Origin: an uncultured Anaerolineae bacterium
GTDB taxonomy: Bacteria > Chloroflexota > Anaerolineae > Anaerolineales > Villigracilaceae
Direction of reading: 5' to 3'
Assembly: GCA_903854805.1 (NCBI GenBank)
Contig: CAINXK010000537.1
Coordinates: 1 to 17,226, forward strand
Length of the DNA stretch: 17,226 bases
Part shown: one piece after another, positions 7,379 to 13,656 of the stretch
Position numbering within the stretch: position 1 is the stretch's first letter
How the letters are laid out: each line of letters begins with the position of its first letter
The notes under the pieces: model-generated
Told to the model about the DNA's origin: nothing
The model's input: only the letters and a program-made list of their open reading frames with translations
Database searches by the model: none
Program-made: the position numbers and the translations under genes

Positions 7379-8413
7379 ATGAATATTGCTCAAGTAATCC
7401 AATTTATTGCTTCCGGAGCCTGGCTGATTGTGATCGGCCTGGTTGTACTGATGGTCACCCGTTCCAGTCGTGGTCAGCCTGTCAAGGGCTTTTCGACCAG
7501 TGTGGTACTGATGATCATCGTCTCGGTTATGCTCAGCACGGTTGGCGCGGGTCTGGTCTTTATCGAACCTGACGAGATGGCCGTGGTGATCACAGCCAGC
7601 CAGGGTGGTATCCGCCCCGAGCCGCTGACCGCTGGTGTCCACTTCGTGATCCCGTTCATCGAACGTGTTGAACGCTACACGATTTTGCGCCAAACCTATA
7701 CCATGTCTGCGGTTGGGACGGAAGGCCAGGTTTCCGGAGATGATTCGATCCAGGTGCGCACCAAGGATGGGCAGCAGGTCTTTATTGACGCCTCGGTCAT
7801 CTATTCGGTTGATCCGAAGAAAGCCATCGACCTGTATCGCACCTGGCGCATGGGCTATGAAGATGGCCTGGTACGCCCGCAGTCGCGCGGCGTGATCCGT
7901 GATATTTCCTCGCAGTATGGGATTGAGGAAATCGTCAGCACCCAGCGCGCGGAGATGGAAAAGCAGATTACCGATCAGCTGACCCGAATTTTCGCGGATA
8001 ATAACCTGATCCTGCAAGACTTTGTGCTGCGCAATATTCGCTTTAGCGATGAATATGCCAAGGCGGTTGAGCAGAAGCAGATTGCTGAACAGCAGGCTCA
8101 GCAGGCCAAGTTTGTGGTCGAGTCGAAGAAGCAGGAAGCCGAACAGGCCCGCCAGACCGCGCAAGGCGCGGCGGATGCGGTCGTGATCGCGTCAAAGGGC
8201 TCGGCTGAAGCACGGGTCGTGAATGCCGAGGCTGAAGCCAAGGCACTCGAGTTGATCGCGAATGTGCTCAAGCAGAACCCAACCCTGCTGCAGTACCAGT
8301 ACATCACCAAGCTTTCTCCGAACGTTCAGATGATGCTGGTGCCCAGCAACGCGCCGTTTATTTTGCCGCAGCTGCAGGTGCCCCCAGTCGAAGTGCCAGT
8401 CACAACCCCGTAA
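7379..8413 (+). CDS. SPFH/band-7 (prohibitin/HflK-like) membrane protein
   Basis: A 344-residue protein with two N-terminal hydrophobic helices (about 10-29 and 40-62), an SPFH/band-7 domain (about 65-240) and a charged Ala/Gln/Glu-rich coiled coil (about 225-300). The domain includes GLVFIEPDEMAVVI, LTAGVHFVIPFIERVERY, DGQQVFIDASVIYSVDPK, RGVIRDISSQYGIEEIVSTQ and the family-typical NLILQDFVLRNIRFSDEYAK. The C-terminus ends in a hydrophobic, Pro-rich tail. Such proteins oligomerise on membranes and scaffold microdomains or regulate membrane proteases such as FtsH, but the partner is not shown here. The ATG at 7379 has AAGGAG six bases upstream, so longer in-frame upstream starts (for example 7214) are unlikely. 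No NfeD or FtsH gene adjoins it. A hairpin with a T-run at 8548-8590 probably ends its transcript. Confidence 0.9.
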   Translation: MNIAQVIQFIASGAWLIVIGLVVLMVTRSSRGQPVKGFSTSVVLMIIVSVMLSTVGAGLVFIEPDEMAVVITASQGGIRPEPLTAGVHFVIPFIERVERYTILRQTYTMSAVGTEGQVSGDDSIQVRTKDGQQVFIDASVIYSVDPKKAIDLYRTWRMGYEDGLVRPQSRGVIRDISSQYGIEEIVSTQRAEMEKQITDQLTRIFADNNLILQDFVLRNIRFSDEYAKAVEQKQIAEQQAQQAKFVVESKKQEAEQARQTAQGAADAVVIASKGSAEARVVNAEAEAKALELIANVLKQNPTLLQYQYITKLSPNVQMMLVPSNAPFILPQLQVPPVEVPVTTP

Positions 8414-8547
8414 CCGGTAGAACTTTTACGAGGCACAAGCAAGCCAGGAAATGTTGAAATCTGATCGTATCTACTCGTAGATTGAGCTGGCGGTAATTGG
8501 TTGATGGCACCGTTTTGCAGGTGTGGATGGTTTTAGAATAATGGTTG

Positions 8548-8590
8548 CCAGCGGCTGGTGAATTTTCCGGCCGCTGGTATGTCCTTTTTT
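8548..8590 (+). terminator. Probable intrinsic terminator between the SPFH gene and selD
   Basis: An 11-bp stem pairs 8548-8558 with 8567-8577, with one G-T pair and the eight-base loop TGAATTTT. Eight bases later comes a run of six T (8585-8590). The gap before the T-run weakens it as a terminator. It lies just upstream of the selD ribosome-binding site, so it could also act as an attenuator in a selD leader; nothing in the sequence decides between these. Confidence 0.55.
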
Positions 8591-8600
8591 GGGAGCAAGC

Positions 8601-9665
8601 ATGTCAGATGTAAATCCATCGGGCCGCCAGATCAGGTTGACGAGTCTGTCCAGCTGTGCTGGCTGAGCATCCAAACTAAATGCGGAAACGCTGGCGCAGG
8701 TTCTGCGTCCGATTGCAAATATTTTTAAGCCGGGCGATAGCCCGGATCTTTTGGTTGGGCTGGATGGACCGGATGATGCCGCGGTCTGGAAACTGGATGA
8801 AGAGCGCGCTCTGGTGGTGACCACGGATTTCTTCACGCCGGTAGTGGATGCGCCTTATGATTATGGCGCCATCGCAGCTGCCAATTCGCTCTCGGATATT
8901 TACGCGATGGGCGGCGTGCCTTTCCTGGCCTTGAATATTGCCGGACTGCCGCCAGATCTTCCGGTGGAAATTTCCAGCGAGATTTTGCGTGGGGGCGCAG
9001 AAAAATGCAAACAGGCCGGGGTGGTGGTGGCGGGCGGACACACTGTCCAGGATAAAGAACCCAAGTTTGGGCTGGTGGCGCTCGGGTTTGTGCATCCCAA
9101 GAAGATGCTCACCAAGAGCGGGGTCAGGGCGGGTGATGTGTTGGTGCTGACCAAGCCGCTCGGGTTTGGGGTGACCACCACTGCCATTAAGCGTGGCCTG
9201 GCGGATGAGGCTGATGTGTTGGAAGTGACCGGTTGGATGAGCAGGCTGAATCAGCTTGCCGGACAGCTGGCAACCGAGTTCAACCTGCGCGGCGGCACAG
9301 ATATCACCGGGTTCGGCTTGCTGGGGCATGGTTTGGAGCTGGCGCAGGCTTCTGGAGTGGGCATGCGTTTGCGCTTTAGCCGCTTGCCATTTATTTCCTG
9401 CGCGCGCAAATTCGCTGAAGCCTGGGCTTTTCCGGGTGGCACATCCGATAACCGCGCTTTTTACGGTGGGCGGGTGCATTTTGATGCGCAGCTGAGCGAG
9501 TTGGAGCAAATGCTGGCTTTTGACGCCCAGACCAGCGGCGGGCTGCTGCTGGCTGTGCCTGCTGAAAAATTGGCTGAATTTGAGCAGCGCGCCAGGGAAC
9601 TTTCCCAGCCCATCTGGGTGGTGGGTGAAGCTCTGGATGGAGAGGCGATTGAAGTAACGCGCTAA
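8601..9665 (+). CDS. selD: Selenide, water dikinase SelD containing selenocysteine (Sec22)
   Basis: SelD makes selenophosphate from selenide and ATP, the selenium donor for tRNA(Sec) charging and selenouridine. The ATG at 8601 follows GGGAG (8591-8595) by five bases. The frame is open to the TAA at 9663-9665 except for one TGA at 8664-8666, residue 22. The context LTSLSSCAG-U-ASKL aligns U22 with catalytic Cys17 of the E. coli enzyme (GAGCGCK) and the following Lys with its essential Lys20. Other signatures: GLDGPDDAAVW, TTDFFTPVVD, AAANSLSDIYAMGG, GGHTVQDKEPKFGL, TDITGFGLLGHGLELA and DAQTSGGLL. The total of 354 residues is normal for the family. Starting at the GTG/ATG-like codon near 8751 would remove the active site and about 50 conserved residues. 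A SECIS-like hairpin follows the TGA. A pseudogene or sequencing error is unlikely because the only stop falls exactly at the known Cys/Sec position. The other selenocysteine genes must lie elsewhere. Confidence 0.95.
8664..8666 (+). other. selD: In-frame UGA read as selenocysteine
   Basis: This TGA is codon 22 of selD and replaces the catalytic cysteine codon of Cys-type homologues. It is the only in-frame stop between 8601 and 9663. Selenocysteine at this residue is established for SelD in several bacteria and eukaryotes, which makes recoding the best reading. Confidence 0.92.
8693..8709 (+). promoter_or_regulatory. Bacterial SECIS-like hairpin within selD
   Basis: GGCGCAG (8693-8699) pairs with CTGCGTC (8703-8709), giving seven pairs with one G-U, around the three-base apical loop GUU (8700-8702). 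One further C-G pair can form beyond a one-by-one mismatch. The loop begins 34 bases after the UGA. Bacterial SECIS elements have a short upper stem with a G among the first two loop bases, about 16-37 bases after the UGA; this hairpin fits. Its GCAG-GUU-CUGC tip closely resembles the GCAG-GU-CUGC tip of the E. coli fdhF element, the region recognised by SelB. Confidence 0.75.
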
Positions 9666-9744
9666 GCCGGGTAGATCGACAGATCTGCGCAGCTGGTGCG
9701 GGTTTGAAGTGGTACTGAATGGAATAAAAGGGTAAACTATCTGC

Positions 9745-11037
9745 ATGAACATTGGTATGGAAATTTTGATTATTTTTGGGTTGATCATCCTGAATGGCGT
9801 GTTTGCGCTTTCAGAGATAGCAGTCTTATCTTCACGCAAGGCACGTTTGCAGCAGCGCATTAATGAGGGTGATAGGGGCGCGCGGATGGCCTTGCGGCTG
9901 GCTGAGAACCCAAACATTTTCCTTTCCACCATCCAGGTGGGCATCACGCTGATCGGGGTGCTGGCTGGCGCAGTTGGTGGTGCGACCATCGCGGAGGCGC
10001 TCGGCACGCAGTTGGAACTGATCCCTATCCTGCAGCCGTACTCGCATTCGCTGGCACTCGGCACAGTGGTGCTGTTGATCACTATTTTTTCACTGCTGTT
10101 AGGCGAGCTGGTTCCCAAGCGCCTGGCGCTGCACAGTCCGGAAGATATTGCCTCATCGATTGCCGGGCCGATGAATGTCATCTCGCGCCTGTTTTCTCCG
10201 CTGGTGCGCCTGTTGAGCGGGCTGACTGATCTGATTGTGCGCATGCTGGGGGTTACGCCCAGCGCTGAGCCTCCAGTGACGGAAGAAGAGCTGCAGGTGC
10301 TGCTGGACCAGGGTACCCAGGCAGGTGTGTTTGAAGAATCCGAACAGGATATGGTCCAGGGTGTTTTCAGGTTAAATGACCGGCGTGTGGGCTCGTTGAT
10401 GACCCCGCGCAACGAGATCGCCTGGCTGGATATCAGTGATACGCCGGACGAGGTCCGCCTGCAGATCGAGGAGAACCCCTACTCGCGTTTCCCGGTCTGC
10501 GAGGACAGCCTGGATAATGTATTGGGGATTATTGAAGCCCGCGACCTGCTCTTGGAAAGTCTGCATGGTGAGCCGCTGCAGTTGAAACGCAATTTACAGT
10601 CGCCGGTGTATATCCCCGAGACGGCCCTGGCTTCCAAGTCGCTTGATCTGTTCAAGTCTGGCTCGGCCGAGATGATGCTGGTGGTGGATGAGTTCGGTTC
10701 GACCCAGGGTCTGTTGACTATTTATGATATTTTGGAAGAGATCGTCGGGGATATTGACAGCGAGCCACAGGCCACTCAGCGCCAGGATGGTTCCTGGTTG
10801 TTGGATGGGATGCTTTCGAGCGACGACTTTAAGGAAATATTTAATCTGCGGCATATGCCGGATGAAGATGAATATGAGACCCTGGGCGGATTCGTGATGC
10901 TGCACCTGGGCCGCGTGCCGCAAGCCGCGGACCGCTTTGATTGGAACGGATTGACGTTTGAGGTGATGGATATGGACGGCAAGCGTGTGGATAAGATCAT
11001 GGTGATGCTCAAACCGGTCACACCGGCGGTGAGCTAA
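9745..11037 (+). CDS. CNNM/CorC-type transporter (DUF21-CBS-CorC_HlyC; 'hemolysin' family)
   Basis: A 430-residue integral membrane protein. The DUF21/CNNM domain (about 1-195) holds several hydrophobic helices and family motifs: LNGVFALSEIAVLSSRKARL at the first helix, NPNIFLSTIQVGITLIG, and LLLGELVPKRLAL. Two CBS motifs follow (about 215-335; VGSLMTPRNEI to LLTIYDILEEIVGDI), then a CorC_HlyC domain (about 345-428) with DGSWLLDGMLS, DEYETLGGFVM and a closing DKIMV. Family members act in Mg2+ (or Co2+) efflux and homeostasis; the old 'hemolysin' label is misleading. The start is the ATG at 9745, preceded by AAAGGG 12 bases upstream and a TAAACT six bases upstream that could be a -10 box of a leaderless transcript; the ATG at 9757 is an alternative. 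It lies 79 bases after selD on the same strand and may be cotranscribed. Confidence 0.92.
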   Translation: MNIGMEILIIFGLIILNGVFALSEIAVLSSRKARLQQRINEGDRGARMALRLAENPNIFLSTIQVGITLIGVLAGAVGGATIAEALGTQLELIPILQPYSHSLALGTVVLLITIFSLLLGELVPKRLALHSPEDIASSIAGPMNVISRLFSPLVRLLSGLTDLIVRMLGVTPSAEPPVTEEELQVLLDQGTQAGVFEESEQDMVQGVFRLNDRRVGSLMTPRNEIAWLDISDTPDEVRLQIEENPYSRFPVCEDSLDNVLGIIEARDLLLESLHGEPLQLKRNLQSPVYIPETALASKSLDLFKSGSAEMMLVVDEFGSTQGLLTIYDILEEIVGDIDSEPQATQRQDGSWLLDGMLSSDDFKEIFNLRHMPDEDEYETLGGFVMLHLGRVPQAADRFDWNGLTFEVMDMDGKRVDKIMVMLKPVTPAVS

Positions 11038-11092
11038 ACGCATGAGTTTTGCTGTGCAGGCGGGTACCGGTGCCAGCAGAAATTGATGGGAA

Positions 11093-12826
11093 ATGCCAAG
11101 AAAATCTGAAATTGACCGTGGATTAGAGAAACTCTTCGACGAAATTCGTCCGGAAGAGAGCGTATCCCAGTTGGGGCCGGTTTCAACGCGCAGCGATGCG
11201 GCGCTTGTTCGGGTCGATCCACAGTCTGCGCCACTGCCCGCTCGGGCGGGCTGGTCAGGCCGGGCAGGCTGGTCAGTTGGTCAAAATAGGCTCATATTTG
11301 GCAGCCTGGGGCTTTTATCTTTAATGGTGCTCGTGCTGGTTAACCTGGCCATGCGGGCGAGCTTTTTTCCTTCTGCAATTGTTATCCCCACACGCACTGG
11401 TCCCAGCCTGGCGCCCCTGACGGCCAGTTTGAGCGAGATGGAGGGCAGTGTCGCATTTCGGCCTCCCGGTCAGTTCAGGTTCCAGGCGGTCATTCCCAAC
11501 CAGATCATCACGGTTTCAAGTGCTGTTAAAACTGGCTCCCAAAGCCGGGCGCGGCTGGATCTTTCCAATAATTCAATTGTGCGCCTGGGGGAAAATACGC
11601 TGGTTGCGCTTCAATCTGAACATAAGCTCGCGGATGGTGAGCACTACCATCTGGACCTGGGCCTGGGTGAAATTTGGATCATCTTGCGCGCTGGGCAGGT
11701 GGAAGTGCAAACTCTTTCTGGCCTGGCTGTTGTGCACGGTTCCTTCTTGCATGTTTCGTTTTCCCCAAAAAATAACGCCACGCAGATCAGCTGCCTGGAA
11801 GGTGCCTGTGAGTTGAGAAATGCCAGCGGCAAGGTTGCGCTGTTGAGCGGGCAGACTGCGATTGTTTACAACGCAGCGCTGCCTCCGGATGTTGGGCGCA
11901 TGGACAATCAGGATGTCACACGCTGGTTGGTCAATAATCCTGAAGCCACGCTGGTTTTTCCAAGCCTGAAGGCAACTAATGCGGCCTTGCCCAGCGTTAC
12001 CCCGGGCCCATCCCTGACCGCCCCCTCCGGGCAGGTAATGACGAAGCAAGCCCCCAGCGCAGGCGTTACCCAGAAGCCCAGACCCAGCCAGACGCCGACC
12101 ATCACGCCGACGCTTCGGATCAGGCGGACTCCCACGATTTCGAAAACACCCACGAACACGCTGACGCGCACCAGTACGCCTCTGCCCACTTTGACAGCCA
12201 GGCCAAGCGCCAGCGCTACGCCGGTTGACACATTAACACCGTCGAATACGCCCACGCCGCTGGTGGCTGCCAGTGCTACCATCACATCCACGCCGACTGT
12301 GACCGCAGCGCCGACACTTCCGCCCACACCCATGAGCGGCTGTGCCGGGGTTACCCAGATCCCCATCTCCGAATGTAATAGCCTGGTTGGTTTTTATAAC
12401 AGCACCACGGGCAGTGGTTGGAGTTCAAGCTTGAATTGGTTGACGACCGATATACCCTGCGCCTGGTACGGTGTAACCTGTGGCAGTGGGCATGTGGTTG
12501 CGCTGGTTCTCCCGGGCAACCAGCTGGTTGGTGCCATTCCGGCGGATCTGGCCAAACTGAAGAATTTACAACTGCTGCAGCTTGGCGATAACCATCTGAC
12601 CGGCAGCGTTCCGGCGGAAGTAGGCAGTCTGACCAATCTGACCCTGCTTTACCTGTACAACAACCAGCTCAGCGGCCCACTGCCAGGTGCCTTGACCAAT
12701 CTTGTGGCTCTGACGGCGGTACGCATGGGTGGGGCCACGAGCACACTTGATTCGGGGACCAGCGATGTGACCCTGCGTAATTTTTTGAGCGCCAGAGATC
12801 CCAACTGGACCCTGGATACCCCATAA
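11093..12826 (+). CDS. Membrane-anchored FecR-domain protein with Thr/Pro linker and plant-type LRRs
   Basis: A 577-residue protein with an unusual architecture. A hydrophilic cytoplasmic segment (1-65) is followed by one transmembrane helix (about 67-88), then a FecR-type beta domain (about 110-275) including VSSAVKTGSQSRARLDLSNN, IVRLGENTLVAL and HGSFLHVSF. A Thr/Pro/Ser-rich linker spans about 295-415. The C-terminal leucine-rich repeat region (about 420-560) opens with NSLVGFYNSTTGSGW and CAWYGVTC and then has repeats of the plant-type LxxLxLxxNxLxGxxP form. Topology predicts that FecR, linker and LRRs are outside the cell. Surface adhesion or envelope sensing is plausible, but no partner sigma factor, TonB receptor or ligand is visible here. 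The ATG at 11093 has GGGA only a few bases upstream, so translation signals are weak; no better in-frame start exists because upstream frames close at 11084-11086. Confidence 0.85.
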   Translation: MPRKSEIDRGLEKLFDEIRPEESVSQLGPVSTRSDAALVRVDPQSAPLPARAGWSGRAGWSVGQNRLIFGSLGLLSLMVLVLVNLAMRASFFPSAIVIPTRTGPSLAPLTASLSEMEGSVAFRPPGQFRFQAVIPNQIITVSSAVKTGSQSRARLDLSNNSIVRLGENTLVALQSEHKLADGEHYHLDLGLGEIWIILRAGQVEVQTLSGLAVVHGSFLHVSFSPKNNATQISCLEGACELRNASGKVALLSGQTAIVYNAALPPDVGRMDNQDVTRWLVNNPEATLVFPSLKATNAALPSVTPGPSLTAPSGQVMTKQAPSAGVTQKPRPSQTPTITPTLRIRRTPTISKTPTNTLTRTSTPLPTLTARPSASATPVDTLTPSNTPTPLVAASATITSTPTVTAAPTLPPTPMSGCAGVTQIPISECNSLVGFYNSTTGSGWSSSLNWLTTDIPCAWYGVTCGSGHVVALVLPGNQLVGAIPADLAKLKNLQLLQLGDNHLTGSVPAEVGSLTNLTLLYLYNNQLSGPLPGALTNLVALTAVRMGGATSTLDSGTSDVTLRNFLSARDPNWTLDTP

Positions 12827-12900
12827 GCCCAATGCCTGGGCGGACGGTCCGTCCACCCCTACCAAAATGTTTAACTCTCATCCCCTTTTAATGATTGAAC

Positions 12901-12929
12901 TATTGTAAAGAGATACAATATCGGATATT
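12901..12929 (+). promoter_or_regulatory. Two overlapping palindromes and a possible promoter upstream of the small cyclase-like gene
   Basis: TATTGTA (12901-12907) and TACAATA (12914-12920) form a perfect 7-bp inverted repeat with a six-base spacer. It overlaps a second perfect palindrome, AATATC-G-GATATT (12917-12929). A possible promoter, TTGTAA (12903-12908) with TATTAC (12926-12931) and a 17-base spacer, would be covered by both. The layout suggests binding sites for a dimeric regulator. No regulator gene is adjacent, and the 80-base leader to the ATG shows nothing else. Confidence 0.45.
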
Positions 12930-13004
12930 ACGGGTAGTAATTGTGTAATTAAAACCCAACCCTGTTCAGGCTTATTGTTAGTTTCAATCTACAAGGAGAA
13001 AATT

Positions 13005-13274
13005 ATGGCAAGTATGATGGTTCAACACACGGTACATGATTATGCTGGGTGGAAGAAAGTGTTTGATTCTGTCGCCGGTTTGCGCGCATCCAGCGGCGAA
13101 CGTTCGGCCCAGATTTACCACGACGCGAGCGATCCAAACAAGTTGACTCTTATTTTTAAGTGGGATTCAATCGAAAATGCCCAAAAGTATGCTCACTCTC
13201 CTGAGCTGAGGGCAGCGATGGAGCAAGCTGGTGTAGCTGGCCCGCCTGCGATTTCCTTTCTGAACGAAGACTAA
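13005..13274 (+). CDS. Small ABM/cyclase-like dimeric alpha-beta barrel protein
   Basis: An 89-residue protein of the antibiotic-biosynthesis-monooxygenase/'cyclase' type, a ferredoxin-like fold that usually dimerises into a barrel. Visible family features: an N-terminal strand MMVQHTVHDYAGWKKVFD, a central strand KLTLIFKWDSIENAQKYA, SPELRAAMEQAGVAGPP, and a final strand ISFLNED. The closest relatives I know are uncharacterised and their substrates are unknown; no cofactor-binding motif is seen. The start is fixed by AAGGAG at 12993-12998, six bases before the ATG at 13005; an ATG at 12975 lies before this site and is unlikely. The gene stands alone, between the palindromic region upstream and a strong terminator 24 bases downstream, so it is probably a single-gene regulated transcript. 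Confidence 0.85.
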   Translation: MASMMVQHTVHDYAGWKKVFDSVAGLRASSGERSAQIYHDASDPNKLTLIFKWDSIENAQKYAHSPELRAAMEQAGVAGPPAISFLNED

Positions 13275-13297
13275 GCGCAACCTGCTTCGACCATAAT

Positions 13298-13337
13298 AAA
13301 ACCGGCTCTTCCTGACTTCAGGAAAGGCCGGTTTTTT
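13298..13337. terminator. Strong, probably bidirectional intrinsic terminator
   Basis: AAAACCGGC (13298-13306) pairs with GCCGGTTTT (13327-13335); an inner CCTG/CAGG stem extends the structure. Six T (13332-13337) follow on the plus strand. The complement also ends in T-rich sequence, so it can stop the small cyclase-like gene from the left and any read-through of the minus-strand operon from the right. Confidence 0.88.
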
Positions 13338-13465
13338 GACGGGAATAACACAGCTGGAAACATAGCATTCCAACACCAGGGCCATCTGTTCCCCATCAAT
13401 TTATTCCTGTTCATCGTCCTGTCATTTTCGAGATGGTTGATAGGGGTACATTCTCCTCCATGAAC

Positions 13466-13511
13466 AAACCGCTGAGAAGCCTGGGCCGGCTTCAAAGCGG
13501 TTTGGGCTTTT
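13466..13511. terminator. Long nested hairpin, probable terminator of the minus-strand operon
   Basis: AAACCGCT (13466-13473) pairs with AGCGGTTT (13496-13503). Inside, after a symmetric two-base interruption, GAAGCC (13476-13481) pairs with GGCTTC (13488-13493) around TGGGCC. A short T-run follows at 13508-13511 on the plus strand, and TTTGTT follows on the minus strand. It lies about 150 bases past the end of the glycosyltransferase gene. The rest of 13338-13656 holds no gene or other site that I can support. A small structured RNA is possible but unsupported. Confidence 0.5.
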
Positions 13512-13656
13512 AAATCAGCAACTACGCGGCAGGCAAAGCGCCTGGGATTGATTATCTGCCAGATGTGTTTGTTTTACGCAACCAGGGCTGGCGGAATTAG
13601 CGTAGCAGGTTTTTCAAATAGCCTGTGCTGGGTGGCGGGTTGTGTTGTTGGAATAA

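Noticed and set aside
8751..9665. selD starting at 8751 as an ordinary TGA-free gene
   Set aside because: It would remove the catalytic residue, the essential Lys and conserved N-terminal sequence that is clearly encoded from 8601, and it has no ribosome-binding site.
8676..10412. A 578-codon open frame on the minus strand across selD and the CNNM gene
   Set aside because: Its translation is low-complexity and Ser/Arg/His-rich without domain signatures, and it is antisense to two well-conserved genes. It is a by-product of their codon use.
12000..12330. Tandem DNA repeat in the Thr/Pro-rich part of the FecR-LRR gene
   Set aside because: The codons are biased (ACG, CCC, ACC) but there is no regular repeat unit; it is a low-complexity protein linker.
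12827..12854. GCCCA/TGGGC hairpin and GGACGG-T-CCGTCC palindrome after the FecR-LRR gene as an intrinsic terminator
   Set aside because: No T-run follows either structure, and the loop of the second is too small to form a full stem.
13460..13513. A 17-codon reading frame (MNKPLRSLG...) spanning the nested hairpin, as a leader peptide
   Set aside because: It has no ribosome-binding site and no regulated gene downstream on that strand, and the hairpin is better explained as a terminator.
13512..13602. A 28-codon open stretch ending NQGWRN, as a gene remnant
   Set aside because: It is too short to be significant and matches no family I recognise.
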